Below are positions 9,206 through 17,902 of a DNA stretch of 64,000 nt, piece by piece. The translations under genes were made by a program, and so were the position numbers. The notes beneath the pieces were generated by a model that did not search any database, had not been told where the DNA came from, and saw only the letters and a list, made by a program, of their open reading frames with translations. Every line of letters starts with the position of its first letter. Position 1 is the first letter of the stretch. The DNA is from Autumnicola musiva. GTDB taxonomy: Bacteria > Bacteroidota > Bacteroidia > Flavobacteriales > Flavobacteriaceae. The stretch is taken from contig NZ_JAVRHK010000006.1 of assembly GCF_031846585.1 (NCBI RefSeq), positions 124,001 to 188,000 of the forward strand, written 5' to 3'.

Positions 9206-9227
9206 GTCTAATTTTAGACTACATTTG
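9206..9227 (+). promoter_or_regulatory. -7 element with adjoining palindrome
   Basis: TACATTTG at 9220-9227 matches TAnnTTTG exactly and lies 21 bases before the ATG at 9249. Immediately before it, 9206-9219 is the palindrome GTCTAA-TT-TTAGAC, placed like an operator inside the spacer. No clear -33 TTTG is visible. Confidence 0.4.
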
Positions 9228-9248
9228 ATTAAAACTTTTAATTCTTAA

Positions 9249-10706
9249 ATGAATAAATATATTGTTGTAAACCATCCCGAAAAATGGGAGGCACTCGCGG
9301 AAAATGTGGAGATTATTTCTGCGCAGGCCTATCTAACTAATCCTGAATATTCCAAATTAAAGAAGTCACGCATCTTTAATCTTTGCAAAGATTATTCTTA
9401 CCAGAGCAAGGGGTATTATGTTTCTCTTCTGGCTGAAGCGAGGGGGCATATGGCTATTCCAACAGTTAAAAATATAGTGGACCTGAGGGAGCCAAAACTG
9501 GTAAAAATTGTTTCTGAAGAATTTGATGATACTATTCAGAAAAGCCTTAAAAACATCAAATCTACCGAGTTTACCCTTAGTATTTATTTTGGGCAGAATG
9601 TGGCCCAAAAATATAAGGAACTTAGTTCCATGTTCTACAGGCATTTCCAGATTCCTTTTTTAAGGGTAAATTTTATACGCACCAATAAATGGAATATTAA
9701 AAGCATAAAAGCTATTTCTGAAGCCGAAATTCCTGCAGATCATAAGGAAAGTATGTATTATTTTGCCTCGCAGTATTTCTCGAAAAAACGTTATGATACT
9801 CCACGGCAGAATATTGCAGAATATGACCTGGCTATTTTGGTTCAGGAAGGAGATCCTGCTCCGCCAAGTAATCCCAAAGCAATAAAACGTTTTGTGGAAC
9901 TGGCTGAAAAAATGGATTTTTATGTTGAAGTGGTTACGCCTAAAGATTTGTCTCGTCTTTCGGCATTTGACGCTTTGTTTATCCGCCAGAGCACTGAGGT
10001 AAATAATGACGCCTATGCTTTTGCCCGTAAAGCCCAGCAGGAGGGAATTGCATTAATAGATTATCCCGATGCCATTCTTAAATGCTGTAATAAGGTTTTT
10101 ATGGCTGAAGCTTTGGAAAATGCGGGGATTGCCACTCCAAAAACTGTTATTGTTCATAAACAAAACAAACACCAGGTACTGGAAATTACAGGCCTGCCGG
10201 TAGTATTAAAATCACCAGACTCCACTTTCTCTTTCGGAGTGAAAAAAGCCGGGACAGAACAGGAATATGAAGAGCTGGTGCAGCAAATGCTTAAAAAATC
10301 AGATCTTGTGATCGCACAGGAATTTTCTCCTTCAGAATATGACTGGAGAATAGGCATTCTGGATAATAAGCCTTTTTACGCCTGCCGCTATTATATGGCT
10401 AAAGGGCACTGGCAAATTTATAACTGGGATGCGAAAGTTAAGGATGATCAGGATGGAAATGCAGATTGCCTTCCTATAGAAAAAGTATCCCCAAAAATAT
10501 TAGATCTGGCTTTAAAATCGGCTAAATTGATGGGGAAAGGGCTGTATGGAATTGATATAAAAGAAGTCAACAAAAGAGCTATGGTTATTGAAATTAATGA
10601 TAATCCTAATATTGACTTTGGGGTTGAAGATGCCTATTACGGAGATCAGGTTTATATTGAAATTCTTTCGGCACTTAAAAACCGGCTTAAAAAAGGCGAA
10701 TTATGA
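9249..10706 (+). CDS. RimK-family ATP-grasp ligase with RLAN domain
   Basis: A 485-residue predicted carboxylate-amine ligase. Residues 1-190 match the RimK-like ATP-grasp N-terminal (RLAN) domain (YSYQSKGYYVSLLAEARG). An ATP-grasp fold follows: LPVVLKSPDSTFSFGV in the nucleotide-binding part, and GLYGIDIKEVNKRAMVIEINDNPN with the metal-binding Glu/Asn residues near the end. Such enzymes form amide bonds between a carboxylate and an amine through an acyl-phosphate. The stop overlaps the next gene's start by four bases. Together with the GCS2-like ligase and the amidohydrolase it should form a small-peptide or amide pathway. The substrate cannot be read from the sequence. Confidence 0.88.
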   Translation: MNKYIVVNHPEKWEALAENVEIISAQAYLTNPEYSKLKKSRIFNLCKDYSYQSKGYYVSLLAEARGHMAIPTVKNIVDLREPKLVKIVSEEFDDTIQKSLKNIKSTEFTLSIYFGQNVAQKYKELSSMFYRHFQIPFLRVNFIRTNKWNIKSIKAISEAEIPADHKESMYYFASQYFSKKRYDTPRQNIAEYDLAILVQEGDPAPPSNPKAIKRFVELAEKMDFYVEVVTPKDLSRLSAFDALFIRQSTEVNNDAYAFARKAQQEGIALIDYPDAILKCCNKVFMAEALENAGIATPKTVIVHKQNKHQVLEITGLPVVLKSPDSTFSFGVKKAGTEQEYEELVQQMLKKSDLVIAQEFSPSEYDWRIGILDNKPFYACRYYMAKGHWQIYNWDAKVKDDQDGNADCLPIEKVSPKILDLALKSAKLMGKGLYGIDIKEVNKRAMVIEINDNPNIDFGVEDAYYGDQVYIEILSALKNRLKKGEL

Positions 10707-11920
10707 GTTATCATTTGTTTGAAGTCTTTGGGATTGAGTTGGAATACATGCTCGTAAATTCAGAAACTTTTAAGGTAAATCCGGTGGTAGACAAACTTCT
10801 TACTCTAAAGAATGGCAGCCTTACCTCTGATGTTGAAAATGGTGAAATTGAATGGAGCAATGAGCTGGTTGCCCACGTGGTGGAATTAAAGACCAATGGT
10901 CCAACTGCCAATCTTGATGAACTGGACCATTTTTTTGCTGAAAATGTAAAGGAAATAAACACTCTGCTGAAGCAGTTAGGTTCACAGCTCCTGCCTTCTG
11001 CAGCGCATCCGCTCATGCACCCGGAAACTGAAACAAAGCTTTGGAAGCATAATTACAGTAAAATTTATGCATTATATAATCGCATCTTTGATTGTGGCGG
11101 CCACGGCTGGAGCAACGTCCAAAGCATGCATATAAATTTGCCATTTTTTGATGATGATGAATTTGAAAAACTTCATGCGGCAGTAAGGCTGTTATTGCCA
11201 ATTCTTCCAGCTTTGAGTGCAAGTTCACCGATATTTGAAGGAAAAGTAACAGGTTTTTTAGACAGCCGGATGGAAGTCTATAAAACCAATCAAAAAGAAA
11301 TTCCCGAAATGGCCGGAAAAGTTATTCCGGAACAGGTTTTTAACAGAAAGGACTATTTTGAAAGGATTTTTGAGCCAATTAATAAAGCCATAAAACCTCA
11401 TGATACTGAAAATATTCTTGATCATCATTTTCTAAATTCCCGTGGAGCCATTGCAAGGTTTGACAGAAATGCCATAGAAATTCGGGTGATAGATATTCAG
11501 GAATGCCCAAAAGCTGATCTTGCCATAGCTATTTTAATTATAGAAAGTCTTAAGCTGTTGGTAAGTGAAGAATTAATTGCGCTTGGAGACCAGAAAAAAT
11601 GGCATGAAGATGATTTGCTTCAAATTTTTAATGCTATGGTTCGGGATGGGGAAAATTCAGTAATTGAAAATATTGCATATCTCGATGTATTCGATATTCC
11701 GGAAAAAGCCACGGTGAAAGAAATCTGGAAAAAAATATACCGAAGGATTAAATCCAAAATTTCAGAAAAACACCAGAAGAATATTGAATATATTCTTGAA
11801 AATGGAAGTCTTTCCACCCGTATAATAGAAGCCCTAGATCAGGATTATTCGGAAGAAAATATTCAAAAGATTTATAGCAGAATGGCAGATTGTCTTGCTG
11901 AAAATAAGTTTTTTAAGTAA
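10703..11920 (+). CDS. GCS2-type glutamate-cysteine ligase family protein
   Basis: A 405-residue ligase of the glutamine-synthetase-like fold (GCS2 superfamily). Near the N-terminus, FGIELEYMLVN carries the acidic metal-binding Glu pair, and GHGWSNVQSMHINLPF and NAIEIRVIDIQECPKADLA are further conserved core strands. Family members couple glutamate or another acid to an amine using ATP. It overlaps the RLAN-ATP-grasp gene (ATGA) and abuts the N-formylglutamate amidohydrolase gene (TAATG), so all three are probably made together. Glutathione synthesis is possible but less likely, because the usual gshB partner is replaced by an RLAN protein. Confidence 0.85.
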   Translation: MSYHLFEVFGIELEYMLVNSETFKVNPVVDKLLTLKNGSLTSDVENGEIEWSNELVAHVVELKTNGPTANLDELDHFFAENVKEINTLLKQLGSQLLPSAAHPLMHPETETKLWKHNYSKIYALYNRIFDCGGHGWSNVQSMHINLPFFDDDEFEKLHAAVRLLLPILPALSASSPIFEGKVTGFLDSRMEVYKTNQKEIPEMAGKVIPEQVFNRKDYFERIFEPINKAIKPHDTENILDHHFLNSRGAIARFDRNAIEIRVIDIQECPKADLAIAILIIESLKLLVSEELIALGDQKKWHEDDLLQIFNAMVRDGENSVIENIAYLDVFDIPEKATVKEIWKKIYRRIKSKISEKHQKNIEYILENGSLSTRIIEALDQDYSEENIQKIYSRMADCLAENKFFK

Positions 11921-12609
11921 TGAAAGTTATCCTCACCTGTGAGCATGCATTTAATACTATTCCGCCGGAATATATTAAATATTTTTCCGGAGCCGATCAG
12001 GTGCTTAGAACTCATCGTGGTTTTGATTTAGGGGCTTTTAATCTGTTTGAAAAACTTTCTGTACTTTCAGATTTCGCTATTTATCAGAAAACAGGACGAC
12101 TTTTAATAGAAGTCAATCGTTCGCTAGACCATCCCCAGTTATATTCAGAATTCACAGCAGATCTTAATGATGTAGAGAAAGAAATACTCCTTGCCAATTA
12201 TTACTTTTTATACAGAAACACGGTAGAAGAGAAAATTGCTGAATTTCTTGAAGAGGGGGAGAAGGTGCTACATCTTTCAATACACAGCTTTACTCCGCAA
12301 TTAGATGGGGAGGTAAGAAATGCTGATGTTGGCCTCTTATTTGATCCGGAAAAAGAACAGGAAAAGCAAGTGGTTAACCGCTTAAAAAGCAGTCTGGAAC
12401 AATCTTCTTCTTACTGCATCAGGTTCAATTATCCTTATCTTGGCATATCTGATGGTTTTATCACCTGGTTAAGAAAGAAATTCCCTGAGAATTACTGCGG
12501 AATTGAATTGGAGGTTAATCAAAAGTTTGTAAAGGATAATGTTATGAATGAAGACCTAAAGCAAATGATATTCAATAGTATAGAACAATATTTAATTGAT
12601 AACAAATAA
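11920..12609 (+). CDS. N-formylglutamate amidohydrolase-like enzyme
   Basis: A 229-residue hydrolase of the N-formylglutamate amidohydrolase (HutG/FGase) superfamily. The metal-site motif ILTCEHAFNTIP is at the N-terminus, followed by HRGFDLGAFNLFEKL, the EVNRSLDHPQLYS segment and LHLSIHSFTP. The start codon shares a base with the stop of the ligase gene. Two amide-forming enzymes next to one amide-cleaving enzyme suggest either a trimming step or recycling of the product. It need not act on N-formylglutamate; no other histidine-degradation gene is nearby. Confidence 0.87.
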   Translation: MKVILTCEHAFNTIPPEYIKYFSGADQVLRTHRGFDLGAFNLFEKLSVLSDFAIYQKTGRLLIEVNRSLDHPQLYSEFTADLNDVEKEILLANYYFLYRNTVEEKIAEFLEEGEKVLHLSIHSFTPQLDGEVRNADVGLLFDPEKEQEKQVVNRLKSSLEQSSSYCIRFNYPYLGISDGFITWLRKKFPENYCGIELEVNQKFVKDNVMNEDLKQMIFNSIEQYLIDNK

Positions 12610-12699
12610 AAGAACGGACTGAAGTAATTTTCATCTAAAATTCCTTTATATCAAATTTTTATACCACGTCCTAAAGCTTTCCTTCTTGTTATTAAATCA

Positions 12700-12728
12700 A
12701 AAACCTCGGGGCAGGACCACGAGGTTTT
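12700..12728. terminator. Bidirectional terminator between convergent genes
   Basis: AAAACCTCG and CGAGGTTTT form a perfect nine-base-pair stem around an 11-base loop, with A and T runs on both sides. It separates the three-gene ligase operon (+) from the DUF2267 gene (-). Confidence 0.8.
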
Positions 12729-12794
12729 AAATTGAAAACTTTTCAAGATTTGATTCCTCATCGAGGGAATTAAATCTTCGATTTCTATAAGTTA

Positions 12795-13253
12795 TTAAAT
12801 CTTACTAGCCAGTTCTTCTTTTATCTCTTTTGGCATTTGTCCCCTTAGATGTTCCAGCTGATTCTTAGTCAAAAAATACTTTAGAGAATTCAGGGTAATA
12901 ATTATTAAGTCTTTAGTTGATTTTTTCCATGGAAAATCATCTTCCCCGTAAAAATTCTGAAGCTTTTCCACCTCCTGTTCCATTTCCTGAAAATTGTCGT
13001 AGTCCAGGGTAGGTTTCTCTGAAAACTTCCAGTTTTCAACATAAATTCCCTTAAGAAGGGTATTTAAGGGATCAATTAACTGGAGGCTTTCGCCATAATG
13101 AATCCGGTCCCTTATGGTATGCATTACCGCACGCCATAACCTTAAAACCCTATCCTTTTCATTGGGGTGTCCTAAGTTCCTTGCGAGACTGTTAATATAC
13201 TCATGGGCATCTTGTGAAAATTTTTCAAAACTCAATTTATTCTTCGCCATCAT
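12795..13253 (-). CDS. DUF2267 domain protein
   Basis: A 152-residue soluble alpha-helical protein that fits the DUF2267 family: an N-terminal FSQDAHEYINSLARNLG helix, then RVLRLWRAVMHTIRDRI, and the C-terminal LEHLRGQMPKEIKEELA segment. The two repeats of the family are of unknown function, and members often occur beside stress genes. It starts 40 bases after the stop of the OsmC-like gene on the same strand, so the two are probably one transcript. Confidence 0.85.
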   Translation of the reverse strand: MMAKNKLSFEKFSQDAHEYINSLARNLGHPNEKDRVLRLWRAVMHTIRDRIHYGESLQLIDPLNTLLKGIYVENWKFSEKPTLDYDNFQEMEQEVEKLQNFYGEDDFPWKKSTKDLIIITLNSLKYFLTKNQLEHLRGQMPKEIKEELASKI

Positions 13254-13293
13254 TTCTGGGTTTTAAAATTTATCAGCTTCAGTTCCGGAGCTT

Positions 13294-13704
13294 TCATATA
13301 AGAGTAGAGGATACGGTAATTTCTGTCTTTAACAGTTTAGAAACAGGGCAGTTTTCTTTTGCTTTATTTACCAGCTCCTCAAATTTATCTTTTTCAATGT
13401 TCGGTACAGTTGCTTCTAAAATTAGATGGGATCTTGAAATTTCTCCATTTTCAAAAGTAATTTCGCTGTTGGTCTCCAACTTATCGGCGGTAAAACCTTC
13501 TTCTGCAAGGAAAGCAGATAATTGCATAGAAAAACATCCGGAATGTGCTGCACCAATTAATTCTTCAGGGTTAGTTCCTTTTCCGTCTTCAAAGCGTGTT
13601 TTATAGGAATACTGTGTCTCCCCGAGTACTCCGCTTTCTGTAGATAGAGTTCCTCTGCCTTCTTTAAGGTTACCTTTCCAAACTGCTGTGGCTTTTCGTT
13701 TCAT
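13294..13704 (-). CDS. OsmC-family peroxiredoxin
   Basis: A 136-residue organic-hydroperoxide reductase of the OsmC/Ohr family. The two redox cysteines are visible: Cys57 in AAHSGCFSM and Cys119 in ENCPVSKLL. Length and order match OsmC proper, with the early motif YKTRFEDGKGTNPEELIGAA. It should reduce organic hydroperoxides in the cytoplasm using a thiol donor. It lies in a small minus-strand group with DUF2267 downstream, separated from the SlyD-like gene by a strong terminator. Confidence 0.93.
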   Translation of the reverse strand: MKRKATAVWKGNLKEGRGTLSTESGVLGETQYSYKTRFEDGKGTNPEELIGAAHSGCFSMQLSAFLAEEGFTADKLETNSEITFENGEISRSHLILEATVPNIEKDKFEELVNKAKENCPVSKLLKTEITVSSTLI

Positions 13705-13791
13705 AATATATATTTTTTGATTTATCTTAAGGTAAAAAGACCTTTGATTAAATTCAAATAATTATAAAAAACTTAACCATCATTAATAAAG

Positions 13792-13818
13792 AAAGCCCGG
13801 CATTTAATGCCGGGCTTT
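13792..13818 (-). terminator. Rho-independent terminator after the SlyD-like gene
   Basis: AAAGCCCGGCAT, loop TTA, ATGCCGGGCTTT: a perfect 12-base-pair stem ending in T on either strand. It lies just downstream of the FKBP gene on the minus strand. Confidence 0.85.
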
Positions 13819-13843
13819 TCATTATAAATATAAGGTGTATCCT

Positions 13844-14275
13844 CTATTTTATCTCTACAACTTCCAGATCAAATACAAGATCTTTTCCTGCAAGAGGGTG
13901 ATTCCCATCTACCACTATAGTATCATCTTTCACGTCTTTTACCACGAGGTTCATTTCCTTACCGTCAGGACTTTTGGAAACTAATCCCATACCAACTTCA
14001 GGCTTAATATCTTCAGGTAATTGATTTTTTTGCACTTCCTGAACAAGTTCCTCTCTTGGTTCTCCGTAAGCTTCTTCTTTCGGAATATTTATGGTCTTTT
14101 TTTCGTTCACTTCCATGTCGATAAGGCCTTTTTCAAAACCTGGAATCAACTGCCCCTGACCAAGAGTGAATTGGATAGGTTCTCCTCTTTCTACAGAGCT
14201 GTCAAATACCTGTCCGTCAGTTAATTTTCCAGTGTAATGTACCTTTACCGTGTCATTCTGTTTTACTTGACTCAT
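13844..14275 (-). CDS. SlyD-like FKBP-type peptidyl-prolyl isomerase
   Basis: A 143-residue cytoplasmic isomerase and chaperone. The FKBP half is shown by VHYTGKLTDGQVFDSS and GQLIPGFEKGLIDM. An IF (insert-in-flap) chaperone domain interrupts it at about residues 69-120 (EEAYGEPREELVQEV…), and the fold closes with NHPLAGKDLVFDLEVVEI. The His-rich metal-binding tail of E. coli SlyD is absent, as in short SlyD forms. An exact Bacteroidota promoter lies at 14334-14364. Confidence 0.93.
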   Translation of the reverse strand: MSQVKQNDTVKVHYTGKLTDGQVFDSSVERGEPIQFTLGQGQLIPGFEKGLIDMEVNEKKTINIPKEEAYGEPREELVQEVQKNQLPEDIKPEVGMGLVSKSPDGKEMNLVVKDVKDDTIVVDGNHPLAGKDLVFDLEVVEIK

Positions 14276-14333
14276 AGTTTTATTTTACAATTATAAAATT
14301 GGCTTCTCGTTAATTTTCAGCCATTTAATTTTG

Positions 14334-14364
14334 CAAAGTTACATTTATATGAGGGACTTCCAAA
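14334..14364 (-). promoter_or_regulatory. Bacteroidota-type promoter of the SlyD-like gene
   Basis: On the minus strand, TTTG (14361-14364), a 19-base spacer and TAACTTTG (14334-14341) match the TTTG-N19-21-TAnnTTTG consensus exactly. The ATG follows 58 bases later. Confidence 0.65.
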
Positions 14365-14563
14365 CTGAGCGGTTGGTTATGCCCTGATATTGAGAAAGAT
14401 TAACCTTTTTCTATAATTTCAGATCATATTTTAACAAATTGATCTTTTAATTTTATATATTACTATAAATAATCCAACTTCATAAGCTTTTAAACCAGTC
14501 TTGCGGTTAATTTATTATGATGTTTTGCTCACATTCAGATTTATAGTAATAGTATCCAGTAGC

Positions 14564-16027
14564 ATGATAAAAAAAGAAACCCCTGATTCTAACTCCAGAA
14601 GGAAATTTATTAAAAGTACTGCCCTTGCAACCGCAGGCATAAGTATAGTTCCCAGGCACGTTTTGGGAGGTCCGGGATTTCTTGCTCCCAGTGATAAATT
14701 AATTGTTGCCGGAATTGGAGTGGGAGGAAAAGGTGAAAGTGATATTCATAATTTTGCAAAAACCGGCAAAGCTGAAATTGGCTTTCTTTGTGATGTAGAT
14801 AATAGAAGAGCTGCTAATTCTATCGCGCGTTTTCCAAAAGCCAAATTTTATAAGGATTACCGGGAAATGCTGGATAAAGAAGCTAAGAATTTTGATGCAG
14901 TTTCCATTTCAACTCCCGATCATAACCATGCGGTACAAACCATGGCCGCTATGAATTTAGGAAAACATGTTTTCGTACAAAAACCTTTAACTCACGATAT
15001 ATATGAAGCACGGATGCTTACCGAAGGGGCTAAAAGAAATAAAGTGGTAACCCAAATGGGGAACCAGGGAGCTTCGGGTGATGGCGTGCGAAAATTGCAG
15101 GAATGGTATAAGGCAGATTTAATTGGTAAGGTACACAGTGTTTATGTTTGGACAGATCGCCCCGTATGGCCACAGGGAATCCCCTGGCCCGAAGAAGGTA
15201 ATGCTGCAGTTCCAAAGGAACTGGATTGGGATCTATGGTTAGGAACAGCTCCTTATAAAGAATACATTAGCGGACTTGTTCCCTTTAACTGGCGCGGCTG
15301 GTGGGACTACGGTACTGGTGCCTTAGGAGATATGGGGTGTCACCTTATTGAGCCTGCCTACAGCGTACTGGATCTAAAATATCCCAAGGATGTGCAATGC
15401 AGTGTGGGAAGTGTTTATGTTGATGAATTCCAGAGAGGGTATTTTCCTGAAAGTTGCCCTCCTTCCAGCCATGTTACCATGACTTTCCCTGAAAGTGAAA
15501 AAACCGAAGGCGAGCTTAAGTTACATTGGATGGATGGAGGCATCCAACCTACACGTCCGGAAGAATTAGGGCCGAATGAAACATTTGGAGATGGTGGCAA
15601 TGGAGTCTTATTTATTGGTACCAAAGGAAAGATGATGTGTAGTACATATGGAAGAAACCCACGCTTAATACCTACTTCAAGAATGGAAGAAGTTAATGTT
15701 CCCGAAACCATAGCACGTGTTCCCGGTGGGGAAGATGGTCATTACGGGCAATGGATAGAAGCTGCCATAGCCGGATATGGCAACAAGAAAGTCAGTTCTC
15801 CCTTTGAAATAGCAGGGCCATTAACTGAAACATTATTAATTGCCAATCTGGCCATAAGGGGAGTGGATATCAGAAATGAGCAGAAGAACGATAATGGAGA
15901 TATATCTTATACTTATCCCGGTAGAAATATTCAAATGATCTGGGATGCCAGGAAAATGCGTGTAACCAATCTGGAAGAAGCAAATAGATATGTAAAACGG
16001 GATTACCGCGAAGGCTGGACCTTGTAA
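14564..16027 (+). CDS. Tat-exported Gfo/Idh/MocA-family oxidoreductase
   Basis: A 487-residue NAD(P)-dependent oxidoreductase. The ATG at 14564 gives a twin-arginine signal (SRRKFIKSTALA); an upstream in-frame TTG at 14501 would place 21 odd residues before it. A Rossmann motif (GIGVGGKGESD) follows the signal, then the family's lysine in VFVQKPLTHD, where QKP replaces the usual EKP, and the C-terminal substrate domain from about residue 180. Tat-exported members in Bacteroidota usually act on sugars or cyclitols in the periplasm. It is followed closely by the 3D-domain lipoprotein gene. The substrate is unknown. Confidence 0.92.
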   Translation: MIKKETPDSNSRRKFIKSTALATAGISIVPRHVLGGPGFLAPSDKLIVAGIGVGGKGESDIHNFAKTGKAEIGFLCDVDNRRAANSIARFPKAKFYKDYREMLDKEAKNFDAVSISTPDHNHAVQTMAAMNLGKHVFVQKPLTHDIYEARMLTEGAKRNKVVTQMGNQGASGDGVRKLQEWYKADLIGKVHSVYVWTDRPVWPQGIPWPEEGNAAVPKELDWDLWLGTAPYKEYISGLVPFNWRGWWDYGTGALGDMGCHLIEPAYSVLDLKYPKDVQCSVGSVYVDEFQRGYFPESCPPSSHVTMTFPESEKTEGELKLHWMDGGIQPTRPEELGPNETFGDGGNGVLFIGTKGKMMCSTYGRNPRLIPTSRMEEVNVPETIARVPGGEDGHYGQWIEAAIAGYGNKKVSSPFEIAGPLTETLLIANLAIRGVDIRNEQKNDNGDISYTYPGRNIQMIWDARKMRVTNLEEANRYVKRDYREGWTL

Positions 16028-16037
16028 ATTATCAATT

Positions 16038-16505
16038 ATGTATAGGCTGAAAAACCTTTTAAGGATTTATAGTATAAGCTCATTAAGGGTTTTACTCTGG
16101 ATACTTATGATTATTTTTTTAGCTTGTGATTCAAAGAAGAACCGTCAGCCGGATGTAAATTGGGATACTCTTAATGTCACTGTTTCGGCATATAATTCTC
16201 TTCATTACCAGGCAGAAGGTGATCCCAATATAACTGCCTGGGGAGATACATTAAAACCCGGCACCAAAGCAATTGCAGTTTCCAGGGATCTTATAAAAAA
16301 AGGTCTTGACTACAATACAAGGGTGAAAATTGAAGGTTTTAACGGAGAATTTTTAGTCAAAGATAAAATGCATTATCGCTGGAAAAATAAAATCGATATA
16401 TACATGGGTAAAAATGTAAAGAAAGCCCGGAACTTTGGTCGTAAAAAGCTTGAAATTATCTACGTGGTAGAAAATGACAGCCTTTCCGAAAAGGTAACAA
16501 AATAA
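16038..16505 (+). CDS. 3D-domain lipoprotein (double-psi beta-barrel)
   Basis: A 155-residue lipoprotein. A membrane leader ends in a lipobox (IIFLACDS). A 3D (Asp-Asp-Asp) domain follows at about residues 50-145, with VSAYNSLHYQAEGDP, TAWGDTLKPGTKAIAVSRD and KNKIDIYMG, the last containing family aspartates. Double-psi barrels of this type are found in MltA-like lytic transglycosylases and resuscitation factors, so a cell-wall role is likely. It starts 10 bases after the oxidoreductase gene. Confidence 0.85.
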   Translation: MYRLKNLLRIYSISSLRVLLWILMIIFLACDSKKNRQPDVNWDTLNVTVSAYNSLHYQAEGDPNITAWGDTLKPGTKAIAVSRDLIKKGLDYNTRVKIEGFNGEFLVKDKMHYRWKNKIDIYMGKNVKKARNFGRKKLEIIYVVENDSLSEKVTK

Positions 16506-16585
16506 CAACTCCGAAATAAAAATTTAGATTAAGAGGGATTTTTGTTATTTTACCTGCTTAACATCAGCAAAAGCAGCATCTTCTT

Positions 16586-17650
16586 ATGAAATTTTATTTC
16601 CCGGTATTAAGTTTAATCTTCATCTACTTTTCTTCATTTGCCGGCGTACAGGATTCAGTACAAATTCCGCAGAAACTAAGCATAGGAATTACTGAAGCAC
16701 CGCCTTTTATCTATTCCGAAAATGGTGGATATTCAGGATTAAGTATTTCTTCGTGGGAACTGGTAAATGATAAACTGAACAAAGACTACGAGTTCAAATC
16801 ATACAATTCCCTTACCGACCTTTTAAATGCCATACAAAATAAGGAAGTGGATTTTAGTATTAATCCTATTACCGTTACTGATAACAGGATGAAGATAATG
16901 GATTTTTCACAGCCGTACTTCATTTCCAATACCGGTATAGCGAAAAGAAAAGAGTCTCATATATGGAGTTATATTGGAAATATTCTGAGTTGGAATTTTA
17001 TTTCTGCTATTCTTATTCTGGTAGGGGTTATTTTTATTTTCGGTTTTCTTGTTTGGATTTTTGAACGGAAACATAACCAGGAAGAATTTGGGAATAGCCC
17101 TCGTGGCATTATGGAAGGTTTTTGGTGGAGTGCAGTTACAATGACCACCGTAGGATATGGCGATAAATCACCACGAACCACAGGGGGCCGCATAATTGGT
17201 TTTATATGGATGTTTATGGCCATAATCATGATTTCAAGTTTAACGGCTGGAATTGCTTCTTCGCTTACGATAAGCACCATGAATGATGAGATTTCCTCTG
17301 TTCAGGATCTTGATAAATTTGAAGTAACCACTGTTTCTAATTCCAGTTCACAGGAATTTCTCGAGCTTTATAATATTGAAAGTGCGCTTGTACTTTCAGA
17401 AGAAGAGGGAATCAATGCGGTTCTAAACAAAGAAACTTCTCTTTTTGTTTATGATGTGCCAATGCTGAAGTATAAGATTAATGAGAGAAATCTTCAGGAT
17501 GAAGTTGAAGTCCTGGAGAAAACCCTTAAGAAAGATTACTATAGTTATAGCTTTCCAAAAGATTCACCACTGCTGAAGGAGATAAATCCTACATTGGTAA
17601 GTATATTAAAAACGATGGAATGGAACGTACTGGTTGAAGATTATAAATAA
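16586..17650 (+). CDS. GluR0-like ligand-gated potassium channel
   Basis: A 354-residue prokaryotic ionotropic-glutamate-receptor-type channel. A signal peptide (1-20) is followed by the first half of a periplasmic-binding-protein lobe (S1, about 28-122, with GITEAPPFIY and the family motif TVTDNRMKIMDFSQPYF). Next come a transmembrane helix at about 136-158 and a pore loop with the potassium filter TVGYGD at 188-193. A second helix (203-230) ends in LTAGIASSLT, the counterpart of the conserved gating sequence in animal receptors. The second half of the ligand lobe (S2) fills 237-350. The ligand is probably an amino acid; the selectivity for potassium follows from the filter. Confidence 0.92.
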   Translation: MKFYFPVLSLIFIYFSSFAGVQDSVQIPQKLSIGITEAPPFIYSENGGYSGLSISSWELVNDKLNKDYEFKSYNSLTDLLNAIQNKEVDFSINPITVTDNRMKIMDFSQPYFISNTGIAKRKESHIWSYIGNILSWNFISAILILVGVIFIFGFLVWIFERKHNQEEFGNSPRGIMEGFWWSAVTMTTVGYGDKSPRTTGGRIIGFIWMFMAIIMISSLTAGIASSLTISTMNDEISSVQDLDKFEVTTVSNSSSQEFLELYNIESALVLSEEEGINAVLNKETSLFVYDVPMLKYKINERNLQDEVEVLEKTLKKDYYSYSFPKDSPLLKEINPTLVSILKTMEWNVLVEDYK

Positions 17651-17785
17651 CTATGAACCAAGCCCGAGGTATCCCAGCAAAATCCACAATATTATAAAAA
17701 CAACTATAATTCCTATACACCCGCAGCCGCCGCCAAATTTTTTGGCACCCCATCCGGCAAGAATTGCCCTGATAATATTTTTCAT
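17651..17785 (-). CDS. Small Gly/Cys membrane peptide
   Basis: A 44-residue open frame from ATG at 17783-17785 to TAG at 17651-17653. It has a basic N-terminal helix (MKNIIRAILAGWGAKKF), a GGGCGCIG turn with two Cys, and one transmembrane helix (about residues 24-40) ending in GLGS. It fills the space between two plus-strand genes on the opposite strand. It looks like a real small protein because the layout (charged head, Gly/Cys turn, helix) is coherent and it is tightly spaced. I do not know a function. Confidence 0.6.
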   Translation of the reverse strand: MKNIIRAILAGWGAKKFGGGCGCIGIIVVFIILWILLGYLGLGS

Positions 17786-17902
17786 GAAGTTTATTTTCAG
17801 ATAAAATTAAACAAGAAAATCACCGGAAGTTATTCTTTAGCAAAACTTTACCTAAAAATTTCTGATAAGCTCCTTTTTCAGTATATTAACATTAAAAATA
17901 AT

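Noticed and set aside
14501..14563. TTG start for the Gfo/Idh/MocA protein
   Set aside because: It would place 21 residues before the twin-arginine signal that begins naturally at the ATG at 14564.
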